Below are positions 1-11,160 of a stretch of DNA of 64,000 nt, one piece after another. The position numbers and the translations under genes are program-made. A model generated the notes under the pieces. It was not told the origin of the DNA. It made no database searches and worked only from the letters and a program-made list of their open reading frames with translations. Positions within the stretch are counted from its first letter, which is position 1; every line of letters begins with the position of its first letter. The DNA lies in NCBI RefSeq assembly GCF_000208865.1, contig NC_018393.1, positions 124,001-188,000 of the forward strand, given 5' to 3'. Source of the DNA: Neospora caninum Liverpool. Lineage: Eukaryota > Apicomplexa > Conoidasida > Eucoccidiorida > Sarcocystidae.

Positions 1-2971
1 TCTTCTTTGTCGGCGTGGCAGAAGCACAGACACGAGAGGGAATCGCTGTCAACCAAATCAACTTTCGATCGGCCCCCCTCCTTCCAAAGTGACAATCTCT
101 CCGATGCTAGTGATTCGAGATGGAAAGACGAGGACACGCCCGCGGAGGCTGCGACCGAGCGCGAGGTACGGCTTCCTGATTCGCGTGGCATCGTCTGTGG
201 CCTCGACTCTAGGAAGCCAGCAGTGGACTCTCCGATTTTTTTCTGCCGTGTCTTTTTATGCGGTTTCCAGTGTCCAGACTGCGGCCGAACATTCATGAGC
301 AGCTCCTTCGAGAAGCACGTCAAGGTTTGCCAAAATGTGAGAGCCGTATGAACATCATGTCTTACGCAATTGCGTCTCTGTGTGTGCAAACATGCGCGCG
401 CACGCCAGTACACGTACACATATAGATAGCTAAAATATACATGATAGTGGATCGGTCTGTCAGATCTGCCTGTTCCTATTTACATAACTACGTATACACG
501 TACATTTCCCTGCTTACTTCTGTCGATCGAGCGATGCCCTCCAGCATCAGAGCTTATGTATACCGGTACGAGTTAGGGACATTCAACAAAGGCGCGTATG
601 TGTGTTGTGCATCTGGATCTAGTCGCACGCCAACCCCTAGAGATATGGATATGGATGGTCCTGTGTGAAGACAGTGAAATCAAGCCGTATCGCCGCGGTT
701 TTCCATTTATCCGGCCAACCCGTTCACTCTTTCCTCGGGTTTATCCTCCTCTGTAGTCCTACTCTGACATCAACAACTGACCTGTTTTGTCTTGCATATG
801 TCCAAGGGCCTTTCGTATGATGCGTGGTTTCAACTGCAAGGTGTTTATGACGAAGCGGAAAGAGTACAATATGGCCCTCAAGCGATTGGCTGTAGTAGCC
901 GAGGGAGCAGCTGTCGCTCTCTGCACGTCTGCCAGGTACCATACAGAAACACGAGGTACAGGTTTTCTCCTTCCTTCATCTAAACGAAGGCGCCAAAAGA
1001 AACAGGTCAAAAAGCCGGCTCCAGTGGTTAAACCTCTCATCCGAGGGGATTTGAACCTCTCTGTCTGGCATGACGCCCCCCACATCTCACTATGCCCACA
1101 TGTAACTAGCCTCTTCGATGTGCTTGCCTCTACCTATGCGGATGCATCTTGCCACAGAATTGGTTAGGCAGAAAGACGGTTAGCTGTGCGCCTAGCTCCT
1201 TGTAACCGTTCAGACTAACTGAAATATGAAAACACATATATTTATATGCTTGCTGTAGACAAAACAGGATAGTCTGAGTCGTCTACCAACACATACAGAC
1301 AAGGCCAGTACATCTGCATTTATGAATAAATCGTGAATCATACAGTCGAGGCCCAGTCTTCCACCGCGCAAGAGTCTACTTTTTTGATTCGTTGCCTTAA
1401 TACCCGCAAGGTATCTCATAGAAAATGCCCAGCCTCTCTTACTGTATCGAAGCGAAACGGACAGGGACAGCGCACACTCGGCGAGTGTCGGCATTTCTTT
1501 CAGCATCCGCCGTGGAGGCTTCGACAAAAGAGGTGCTGTCATCTATCTTGGTTTTTCTCAGCAAAGTGACCAAAGAAGAGAAGCCAATGAGCAAGTGGAG
1601 GAGGCAGGTGAGCGGCCACCAACCAACGAGAAAACGAAACGCGACACCTCCGTGGAACAGAAGACGAATGCATCATTGCTGTTACCACGACTACCTGTCC
1701 GTTGACATTGTCTGGTTGTGCGAACACCTTTCCGGAAAATCTAACGAAACTTTCGTCTCGTTTGTGTTTCAGAGTGAGCAGTTTCGGGCCGCCATGCGTA
1801 TGGCAAGGGTCACCGATCCCGCTGAAGTCGCTGCCGCGCAGGTCAGTCCAGCTTTCGATTTCGATGGAAGACGTGAGATTAGCATCACTGGTCTAGCTAT
1901 GATCTTTATGTTCGTAATGCCGACTTTGGACGGAGGTGATGCTAATTTCTTTGTACCAATCTATATTTCTTTTGGGTTCTTTTTCGGCGGATGGAGCAAC
2001 TAGATAAAGTCCGGAACCTGCAAGCGGAAACCCGAACTCACAAACGAGAGGTGGACCGCGCGAGAAAATGCAGAATCCAACAGCCCCGGACCCACAAAGT
2101 GCAACGCTTCCAGCTTCGTAACGAGAGATGCGTTCACTATCTCATATTTGTGTGTTGGTTCCAGGCACGCTTCTGTTACGAGAGTGTGTTGGACTGTTTT
2201 GTCGAGTCTGTAGCTCTGCCTTTTCCTTTACTTGGCCTTCTTTGATACCTGCGTGTGATTGAGTAGCGCCATCTATGTGCACGGCTTGTACGCACAAACC
2301 TACACCTTAATCTCATTGATGTGCCAGCATGCAGGCAAAATTGTGTAGAAAAGGCACTTGCAAAGCGTGGCCTAAAACGCACTCCCTCTATTTGGTCCCT
2401 TCATGTCTGGTTTCCTCCGTTAACCTGGAAATAGGCCACTTTCGCGAAGTACAGCGAAGCCACGACAACCCATCAGTGTCGCCACTGCAACCGTACCTTC
2501 GGGCGACCGGAAGCCCTGGAGAAGCACGAGTCGGTGTGTCTTCGAATGTTTAAAAACGGCCAATGTCTCCGAAAAGGCGAGGGCGTTTCTGCCTACAAAG
2601 CAGCCGCTAGTGCACGCAGAAAACCCGCTAGCCCTTTCAGCCTTCCTGGGCGATGGGTCGAGACGAATGGTCTCCAGAAGTGTCGTCTGCTGAACCTGAG
2701 GCGAGGCAATGGAGTGGAGAGAAGTGGACTGGGAGACGACAAAGTGAGAGAAGAGGAACGCAACAGTAGAAATCTAAGAGAACTGGCAAAAGATAGATGT
2801 GCAGCAGTCCCAGGAACTGCGCAGCACAATGGAGGGCGACATACGATAAAAACGTCCGGTTTAGACGCGACAGAACGGAGTGTTTCTCGGGACCCAATAG
2901 GACGTAGATCTCATGTCCTTGACTCTCAAACGGGCCGACGAGCGCCGTCGAAACCGCGCTTTTGTTTTTGA
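1..2971 (+). CDS. C2HC-type zinc-finger protein, ZC2HC1-like (5' partial)
   Basis: Two ZC2HC-type fingers bracket a conserved linker, the layout of the ZC2HC1/FAM164 family. Finger 1 is CPDCGRTF...EKHVKVC, from an exon at 271-336. Finger 2 is CRHCNRTF...EKHESVC, near 2480-2545. Between them the motif SKWRRQ|SEQFRAAMRMAR matches the family's NWRxxHExF segment. In-phase exons that I can support are 1-165 (open to the window edge), 271-336, 841-935 (starts VFMTKRKEYN), 1562-1607 and 1773-1841. A small exon beginning at 2165 (ARFCYES) is likely but its donor is unclear. The last exon starts near 2435 (GCC ACT TTC frame) or 2450/2455 and ends with the TGA at 2969-2971. Zinc-binding cysteines and histidines are complete in both fingers. 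The tail after finger 2 is basic and unconserved. ZC2HC1 proteins are poorly understood and some are flagellar/ciliary in other eukaryotes, so no function is assigned. Confidence 0.75.
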
Positions 2972-3141
2972 AAAATCATGGCGATTTCTCCAGAAATTGC
3001 GGGGGCTCGCCTGCCGGTTGATGAAAGAAATCCCTAGCTCTCTTGAAATATTCAAAAAGGCGCAGAGGATAAATGGATCTCTGTACGTTTTCTGCTGTAT
3101 AGAGAGATATTACATATATACTGTGCGTGCGTTCCTAGGCG

Positions 3142-3177
<36 letters not shown>

Positions 3178-4716
3178 ATGTGTGCACGCACTTGTGTGTA
3201 CAAGCGCATGCGCTCCGTTTATACATACATATACTTACATATTTATATATATATATATATATATGGGGCGCTGTGCAAAGGATTTTCGGCTAGATGAGGT
3301 GAGACGCTTCGACTTTCCACGCAACTGATGCAAGATCGAGGTCTTAAAAAGAGAGAATGCTTATTCTAACAGGAAAAGCGGGAGAGAGAACACCTTTTGA
3401 TGCTTCCTCCTCAAAGCCGAATGCTGGATGTGCGGAAAGGAGAATTTTGTAGCTATAAGCGCTCATCACCGCGTCCCCCTTCCCTTGTATTCTCGAGTCG
3501 TGTTCTCTTTTCTACTCTCCTTGTTTTTTTGTCCTGCTTCTGGCTTTATCCTCTTACTCATGAGGGCGATATGATGGAACACTGCAATCGCTGTTTATCG
3601 ATAGAAGGCAGAGGAAGCAGAGGCAGCGCAAAAACAGACGGGTCCCCTGTGCGTCCTCGCAGTGTCTCTTCCTCCCATCTCTCTCCCGCTCAGTTCACAC
3701 TGTTTCACAGGAAAAGACAGCCAGAGACGAAACAGAAGCCGGGGAAACCGAGAAATTCCCTCTTTTATGATCGGCCACATGTCCCACGCAGAACCTACAA
3801 GAAAGCTCGCCGCTGTATACTTTCCCACAGACAAGCCGTTTCATCCTTTTTGAGGGGAGAGTCTGAAGGAAGACAAAATTCCCTCGGACACACACTCTCG
3901 TAAGGCAACAGCTGCCCTGGACTCCCTTTTGCAGAAAAACTAGACCGCTGAAACGCTACTGCAGACTCTCTTGTGGGCCGGAACAAAAGCTTTCGGTGAT
4001 TCAGAAACTACCCGGAGACGCCGGAGGGACCATGAAGCACAGTGTATTCTTTCGCTCCAGCGAGCGGTTCTCCTTTCTTTGTGCCTGTTTCCGTGCACAC
4101 TTTTGGATGCTTGCGTCAGCCACTCTCCCTCGCTTTTTCGAGGCAGATGCGTCGCGAAAGCGTACCGTGACCTGAGGAGACCAGGCAAACTGGAGAAGAC
4201 AGAAACTTTTTTAAAGATAAGCCTCTGCAGCAGAAACGATGTAATCGGCCGGCTTTGTCTTGTGGCGACCTGTCCCGGTTGCATCTGCTGGCTGTGGCGT
4301 GGAGAGTGGCAACACCGGGAGAACCTGTTCTTCCGCAGTTCGTTTTTTTCAAATCTCTTGATCGAGAGAGTTGCACGCACAAAACGTTTGCCCGACTTTC
4401 CAAGAGTTTTCCCTTAACGAAGAGATCCACGGGGAGTCCCGGCGGCCGGAGCAGCACACCGTCACGACGCGTGTGTCTCCTCGCGGGGGACTTTTCGAAG
4501 GATCCTGGGCTCCAGCGGCTGCTCTCTTTTTCGGCTCTTTTGCGTTCCCTTCCTTTTTCAAAACCCCACTACCGTCTGTTCCCTTTCTCCTTCTCCCCTC
4601 CGTGCTCCTCTTTTCTGTTTTCCGCGTCATGCGTCCTTCTGCGCGGAAGAAAGGAGACATGCGCGCGGAGATGTTTCCGCGATCTCGTCTTTCGATCGGC
4701 AGCCCTGCTCGAGAAA
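2972..4716. other. intergenic region with two (TA)n repeats
   Basis: No supported gene. It holds the 3' end region of the zinc-finger gene and the presumed promoter and leader of the CPBP protease. The protease reading frame is already open from 4255, but its first in-frame ATG is at 4717. Two TA microsatellites lie at 3144-3176 and 3244-3264. Confidence 0.6.
3144..3264. repeat. (TA)n microsatellites
   Basis: Two perfect TA tracts, 3144-3176 and 3244-3264, are separated by TG/CA-rich sequence, downstream of the zinc-finger gene. Confidence 0.95.
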
Positions 4717-6300
4717 ATGTCCCGCCACCCTGCGCTCGGCAGCCCTGCGTCGCGTCATTTTTTCCTGTGCGTCTTTCTCTTCTTTGCCCTTTCTCATGTA
4801 ACGCCTATCTCGTCTTCGCCGTTTCCGCCGTTCTCCTCTCCTCTGGCTGCCGCTTCTTGCCAGGCTCGTCCGCTCGCAGTGTGCGCCGCCCACCTGCTGA
4901 ACTCGGCCTCGCGCCCGTGCACTCCGGTGCAAAGATGGTCAATCCGCGAATCTGGTCGCTCTTCGAGCTCGTCGGCCCGGTCCTCTTCTTCCTCTGCGCT
5001 ATCTGACACTCCTCCGTCTTTGGGCGCTCGGCTTGTGTCTTTTTCGAGAAAACAGCTTCATGGCGGTTCTTTGCCGTGCGCCCGCGCCGTCTCAGTGCGT
5101 TGGTTTCCCCAGGCCAAGCTTCTGCCCCTCTGTACGCTTCTCCATTTGCACTGTCTCACCACGCTCTTGTCTTTCACAGCTCTCGGTCTGAACGCGTTGC
5201 TTTCCTCGCAGCATCTCTTGCTCCTCCCCTCGCTTCCGTTCTTCTGGCGGCGCCTCCTCGACAAAAACAACCAGCTGCACGCCTTTATCCGAGGTGTCAT
5301 TACACCTGACCTTCCGGCTGTGCAAGCCACGCTGACCGGCCCTTTTTTCGAGGAGCTCCAGTTCCGATTTCTTTTGCAGAAATGCCTGCTCTCTCCGCTG
5401 CTTTCGCTTGTGTCCTTTTGGCTCTCAGTTGAGGGCAAGCGGCCGCTTACCTTCTTTCGCGAGCGGCCGAGTCCATTTCTTTCCGCCGACAACGGCGGAG
5501 AGGCGAAAAGCCGGGGTAGACACGCGCAGGCGACAAGACAGTCTTATCACTGCTCTCCGCAAAGACAGGAAACCAGCCGGAACCGCAAACACTCAACGGG
5601 GACAGGCGCCGAACACAACAACCAATCCGTGGATCGGGCGCGCGTCAGTCAACGTCTCGGGAATGCTCTGAGGCGTTCGAGATTTTCCTCAGAGGGGGAA
5701 CGTGGTGCCCATAAGCAGAAGGAGGTCAAGACGGATACGGAAAGACTGTGCGCGAGTACGAAACAGGAACAATTCCAAGGAGCGCAAGAGCCCTCTCCTC
5801 CGTCGCCTTGTCGAGTTGAAGAAAGGCTCCGCATTGCAATCAGTTCGCTCCTGTTCGCGATCGCGCACTATGTACCTCCGTCCTCTTCCGAGCTCGACCA
5901 CCTTGAGTCCAGGCCTCCTACGTCGCACATTGCGACGCCTTCTCATTTCCAGGAGCCTTCCGGGCCGAGAATTTCTTCCACATCACCTTTAGGCTCGCCT
6001 TCTCTCTCCGCCCGTACTCCACATCGCTCGGGTCTCCTCTCTGCGCCAGTCGATACTCGCTCTGTGCACGGCCCTTTCCCCTCCCATCGGTGGCGAATTG
6101 CAGATTGCATTGCGGCGAACCGCATCTTAACTGCCGCCGTCCAAGGCTGCGTTTGGGGCTTTGCGATGGAAAGAGGCGGTCTCGCGAGCGCCGTGCTTCT
6201 TCACGTTCTGCACAACCTCCAACAGTTCGCGCTCCTCTCTGCCTTTCGTTGGTGTGTCTTCCGCAAACAAAGGGAGGCGAAAAAGGGAAGCACGCCTTGA
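4717..6300 (+). CDS. CPBP-family (CAAX/Abi-type) intramembrane protease
   Basis: A single open exon of 527 codons; the start is the first in-frame ATG, at 4717. All three CPBP signature motifs are present in order. Motif 1 is FFEELQFR (Glu212, Glu213, Arg217), motif 2 is LLFAIAHY (His384) and motif 3 is HVLHN (His496/His499, Asn500). In the family (Rce1-like CAAX endopeptidases and Abi proteins) these residues form the catalytic centre within the membrane. The N-terminus, MSRHPALG followed by a hydrophobic stretch FFLCVFLFFAL, looks like a signal peptide or anchor. The next about 40 residues are Ser/Pro/Arg-rich, so secretory or apicoplast routing is possible but unproven. About 130 low-complexity polar residues (roughly 245-375) separate motifs 1 and 2. 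An intron there cannot be excluded, although the frame stays open throughout. Several hydrophobic helices flank the motifs. It converges with the proteasome gene downstream. Confidence 0.85.
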   Translation: MSRHPALGSPASRHFFLCVFLFFALSHVTPISSSPFPPFSSPLAAASCQARPLAVCAAHLLNSASRPCTPVQRWSIRESGRSSSSSARSSSSSALSDTPPSLGARLVSFSRKQLHGGSLPCARAVSVRWFPQAKLLPLCTLLHLHCLTTLLSFTALGLNALLSSQHLLLLPSLPFFWRRLLDKNNQLHAFIRGVITPDLPAVQATLTGPFFEELQFRFLLQKCLLSPLLSLVSFWLSVEGKRPLTFFRERPSPFLSADNGGEAKSRGRHAQATRQSYHCSPQRQETSRNRKHSTGTGAEHNNQSVDRARVSQRLGNALRRSRFSSEGERGAHKQKEVKTDTERLCASTKQEQFQGAQEPSPPSPCRVEERLRIAISSLLFAIAHYVPPSSSELDHLESRPPTSHIATPSHFQEPSGPRISSTSPLGSPSLSARTPHRSGLLSAPVDTRSVHGPFPSHRWRIADCIAANRILTAAVQGCVWGFAMERGGLASAVLLHVLHNLQQFALLSAFRWCVFRKQREAKKGSTP

Positions 6301-8402
6301 ATGTGACGTTGTTTCGAATCGACTTTTGTGAATAAACGCCCCCTTTCCAAAGGGAGGGACACAGCGGCTACCGACCCGCGACCCTTGCGGTGTGCAGAGA
6401 GCGAGTGTGCCGTTGCTGTGTTTTTGCAACTCCCCGGGGAAACTGCTCTTTGAAACGCGATCTACAGAAAAGCTTGGTCGTTCTCTCGACTTGTTAGAGT
6501 GTTCAGTGAATACGAAGCGAGGCACGGAATCCCAAATCCGAAAAAAGGATGTAAATGCTTGAGAACTCTTCAACTCCCGCCGATGTCGCGCGTCGGCCCA
6601 AACACGCCACACGATCTCTCTCGGTTAGTCGGGATGTTTTTGTTTCACAAGCGACTCCGAGCCAAGTCATTAGCGGTGCGAGGCAAGAAATGGGATATGT
6701 CCATCCTACATTTCGATTTGAGTCAGCCTTCGTCTCCCTACGACAGGGACTACGCAGGCGTGTCAAAACCAGTCTCAACTTTTTGTGCGGAAGTGGTTTT
6801 ATGCACCAGCCATTCACGTAGTGAACCTCCACCCAAAACTTTTCAGAGGACGAGCTCGCTCCGCGATTTTTTGCGACACACAGGCCTGGGTGCCTTGCTT
6901 GCGGAAGAGATGCATTTGCAGATCGGACGTGAAGGTCGTGCGCTGACTTTTGTCCTTGTAAACTAAAGTTCTGCCTGCAGCCCAGTTTTTCTACAAGCCG
7001 TACAAGGATGAACTGTGTCCCCCGTGCATCTGGTACTCGGTTACGTATTTCAGACGCGAACTTCTCCGCTTTTTCGACACAGACGCTTCTCTCCTACACG
7101 ATATCTGAGTGTTGACCAGCGAGTCTATTTCTTCCGAGTCAACAAATGCGTTTTGCCGCCGATGACTCCCACTGCATTTGCACACGCTCTTCAGTGCAAG
7201 GCGGCTGCCCGACAGCTGATCCCTCCCCTTGAGGGGAGAGAGAGGGTACAACGGAGAGACAAGAGAATCGTAGTGTCTCTACGAAAGCCCGGTACTTGGC
7301 TAGACAACGCGCTGTTGAGAGGTTCTCTGTGTCCCCTCTCTTGAAGAGAACAGACTCGGACAGCTACAAAGGCCAGGAGAGATCAACAGGTAGAACGGTT
7401 AGATGGGTTCTTTCTTTCCGTGTAGGGCCTGAGTGAACTGCCGATGGAGCACGAAAAGACAGAGAAATAAGGCAAAGGAAGACGAATGACCCCGTGCTCC
7501 TTCGTTTTTGTTGTCTCGCGTTTCCTCAGGATCCTGATTTTCTCGCGGGTTAACAGCTTCGTGAACTCGCAGTGTCAGGGACGGCGGACTGAGGCACGCA
7601 CTGTTTTTCTAGAAAACATCAAAGGGAGAGTAACAGCGGTCTTCTCTGTCTCTGCTTTCCTCTCCACTTTTTACAGAAGGGCGATAGGGTAGAAAAGAGA
7701 ACACGACATCAGGGAATAGTTTGGCGCTTTCGTCTCTGCGAAAACCGGAAAGAAGGACAAGTCGCTACTAGCCGACGGAAGATACCCCCAGCTCCTCTCT
7801 CTCCGTTCTTTTCCCTGTGGATCCATTCTGTTTCAGTCCGCGGAAAGAAGCGAGGAAAGCCTCTCGTGTGCCTCCGGGTCGCCCCCACCCCCCGCATACG
7901 GATGTTGACCCGCCAGGAGGTTCTTCCCTTAAGTTTCCCCCTTCACCACGCGCACCCCGCCAGACCCATGTCCATCGTCTTCTTCACGTAGTGCTCGTAA
8001 TCCCTGAAAAGAAAAATGAGACCGAGCCACACGCATGTTTTTTCACACCATCCGCATGCACCACCTGTATCCGTATATACGCATGTGCACACATGTACAT
8101 GGATCACCGTGCGTCCGTGTGTCACTGTCGTGCATGCAAATGAAGTCCCTGTCACCTTTTCCTGCCTACAGAAATGCGCAACGAGTCGCTCCTTCCGCGC
8201 GATCTCCCGCACTTCAGGGGACAGCAACGGACGACACCGTGTCTGTACAGAAGCGACTGTGTTTCTCGCAGAAATCGTCTTATTCGGCGGGGGGGGGGGG
8301 GGGGGGAGACAGGAAGCGAAGTCAATATTTCCTTTTCCAGTGGCAGAAAGAAGCAAACGCGAAAAGGAACTCCGTGCCTGAAACTGAAGCGCTCTTCAGA
8401 GC
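6301..8402. other. convergent intergenic region, no gene recognised
   Basis: This 2.1-kb interval lies between the 3' ends of the protease (+) and the proteasome subunit (-). Short open frames exist on both strands, but none has family motifs, splice-site support or consistent codon use. It holds an 18-G run at 8289-8306. Confidence 0.55.
8289..8306. repeat. homopolymer run of 18 G
   Basis: Eighteen consecutive G on the + strand, about 100 nt past the stop codon of the minus-strand proteasome gene. The transcript would therefore carry C18 in its 3' UTR. Confidence 0.95.
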
Positions 8403-8970
8403 TCACAGCGCCTGTTCTCCCTTTTTGCCGCGTCCGTATTCCAATCTCGGAAAGTTTTCGTACCATTTGCTGTCGATGACGTAGGGCTCTTCCACGGTGA
8501 CGCCCGAGGTGGTGATCTTGGTGAACTGGATCTGTAAACACAACACAACAAAATCGCATTTTTCACCAAGAAGTAGTAGAGACGTTCGGAAGCAGCGGAA
8601 GAAAGGCGGTGCCAGGGAGAAGCCGCAAACCTCCCTCTCTCGACCTCTCCTCGAAATCGCAAAACTACACATACACGAACTTATCAGCCTCTATGTCCAT
8701 CCTCAGATATATATATATATATATGCTTTGTACAATGGAGTCTACTGGAGTTTTCTCAGGTGTGCTTTGGGTGCGTCCTGCCGTACGCGGTTCGATGCTC
8801 CGCAGTCGCGGTAGAAGAGAAGCCGCATGCACTCCTCAAGCAGCTGCCTTGCCTCGCTGCAAAAGGAGTAACAGCCGCACACACCACACAGAGATAGGAG
8901 AGGGTAACCAAAGATGAACCTGCATAAATAGAGGTCAAGATACATATCTGTATCATCCAAGGAATACACA

Positions 8971-9005
<35 letters not shown>

Positions 9006-10011
9006 GCAGAGGTGTAATTTGAACAGCGACGTGCATACGAAAAGACATAGTGAACGGAGGTGTTTTTATTTCGTGTGTCCTAAAGCGTGTAGCAAAGCGA
9101 GAAGGCGAAAGCGGACAGGAGAAGCGCGTGCGGCTTACTCCTCAGACATGTCTGGGCGATGGCGGTTCCTCATGAGGGTGATGGCGAAGTAGCGCCCGAG
9201 GCCTGCAAAAGGAGAGTGGAACGAGAGCCATTCTGCGAGGGAATGAAGGCAAAAGAAATTCCGCGCGAAAGCGGATCGCGGTTTCTCCTCTCTTCCCTTC
9301 CCAGGAGCGTCTCTGTCGCCGAGAGGACACGCACTGCTTCGAAGACCTCCAAAACCGCCTTCTCCCTTCTCCCTGTGAAAAAACCCGCCGTTACGTGTGC
9401 TGAGAACCCTCTGAACGCTAAAAAGGAGTCGAGAGACTGCTGCTGGCGACGACGCTTTCCCTTTCGTGCGCGACTTTTTTTTCGTACCTGTGGCGATGAC
9501 GTCTTCTTCGTAGAATGTGCCGTACATGTCGACGTATCCGAGAACGAAAGGTTTCGCGCATTTGTCTGAGACCTCGCGAGTCTCTGTCCTCTCGCCCTGA
9601 TACCCGCCCACGATGACGCTCAGCCACCAGGGGTTCATTCGACTGCGTTTCTGGTACATGAGACGCGAGAGTAGCGCCCCGTACTGGTGGGCAGTCTGAA
9701 GCACACCGCGACCAGAGAAAGACAGTAGGGTATGATTTCCGTTGAGATCCCCGGAAAGAAGTCCCTATACAACTATATAAATAAACGCAAGAAGTCGTCG
9801 TTTCTGTGAGAGCGAGTCGGGTGTCCCCGGATGGGAGGATCTCAGGCACTTCAGTCGCGTCTTTTTTCTGGTGCACGTCTGTAGATCTTGCGGAGGGAAA
9901 TTTTCCGCGAGACACACCGAGCTTGCCACCCAGTGAAGGATGCAGAGCTCCACAAAACTTTAGACCTTTACAGATATACACATGTATACTTTGATTTGCA
10001 CAAAAAACAAG

Positions 10012-10053
<42 letters not shown>

Positions 10054-11160
10054 CTGTAGGTAGATAAGGTGTCTACGCGCCTGCGAAGACAGACGGAGAC
10101 ACTCAGAGAGGAGACAGAGCGAGCTGTGGAGAAAGGAGAGGTAAGGCAGTGGCGAGAGAAACGTGCGCGGATCCCGCAGAGAAGAAGCGCGGACTCCAAG
10201 GTTCTTTCTCTGTCTCCCCTCTGTTGGATCTTACCCTGACAGAGTTGTCGTCGTGCAGAAAGTCTTTCAAGGCATACCGCGAGAGCGTCCTTTCGAGCAT
10301 TTGGTGGTCCGAGTAGTCGCCGGTAGACGCCACAGCCGTGTGCGTCCCCAGAGTAAAGAACCGGGACGTGTCCTTGAAGCGCGTCATCCGGCCGTAGGAG
10401 GCTGCGCAGACAGAGGAGAGGAGAAGCGACGATATAAAGACACGAAAAGGAAGGACCGAGACGCGCAGACACCGGGGAGAGGCCGAGCATTTGTGAGGCA
10501 CCAGCCTCAGCAGTCGAAGACTTTAGAGCCGGGGAAAGAAACCGAGAAGGCTAACGCTCGGGGCAGAGAAAAAGGGAACGTGAAGCCGGGAGAGCGGAAA
10601 AACGGCAACGTACAGAACGGCCGTGGGCGAGTCGGGTGTCGGCAGCATAGAAGGGAGACACGAAGAAAACAGAGAACTGGGAGCGTGGAGACGAAAAAAG
10701 AAAGAGAAACCGCACTTCTGAGACCGGAGGAAGGCCATGCGGTGTCCAGGGAACTCTGAGAGAAGAGAGCTCAGACGGTGTGGCGGTGCCGCCTGGGTAG
10801 GGGTGAGGGCTTTGGACGGACGAGGGGTTTTCGTTTTCCCCGAAACGCCCGACTCTTTTGTGTCCCCTGTTCGTTCAGAGATCTGAAGCATCCCCCGTGC
10901 AGAGTAAAAGCCTTGGGCAGAGACGCTCGCGCCCGCAAAAAATACGGAACACAGGTGCCAGGCAGGGATCTTCGACGGAAAGGGCAGCTCTTACCGAGCG
11001 TATCGGCCACCATGAGAATGCCGTCTTTGTAGGTGATGCCGAGGACTGAGGAAGTTGTGACGATGGGGACAGTAGTGTCTCGCGGGGCGAGACCCGTGAG
11101 AGTGTTCTCCTGAGTCGCCGCCATGGCCTGGAGGTCGAGAGGAGACGGCAGCGACGCCAT
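8403..11160 (-). CDS. PSMB4: 20S proteasome subunit beta type-4 (beta7)
   Basis: Non-catalytic beta subunit of the 20S core particle. Six exons, all in phase: 11160-10995, 10401-10235, 9695-9488, 9202-9139, 8856-8787 and 8531-8403. They sum to 804 nt (267 aa), a normal length for this subunit. The start ATG at 11160 opens MASLPSPLDLQAM, a short propeptide, followed by TTVPIVTTSSVLGITYKDGI. This matches the family's start of the mature chain, which lacks the catalytic N-terminal Thr arrangement of beta1, beta2 and beta5. Further family blocks are SYGRMTRF, STGDYSDHQML, RSRMNPWWLSVIVGGY, LGYVDMYGTFYEEDVIATG and ECMRLLFYRDCGASNR. The C-terminal arm YVIDSKWYENFPRLEYG is typical for beta7. Introns carry TA repeats (8707-8724, 8990-9005, 10017-10052). 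The gene lies head-to-tail downstream of the decarboxylase on the same strand. Confidence 0.97.
8707..9005. repeat. (TA)n and (TC)n microsatellites in proteasome introns
   Basis: TA tract at 8707-8724 in the last intron. A compound (TC)n at 8970-8989 runs directly into (TA)n at 8990-9005 in the preceding intron. Confidence 0.93.
10017..10052. repeat. (TA)18 microsatellite in intron 2 of the proteasome gene
   Basis: A perfect alternating TA tract of about 36 nt, within the intron between exons 10401-10235 and 9695-9488. Confidence 0.95.
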
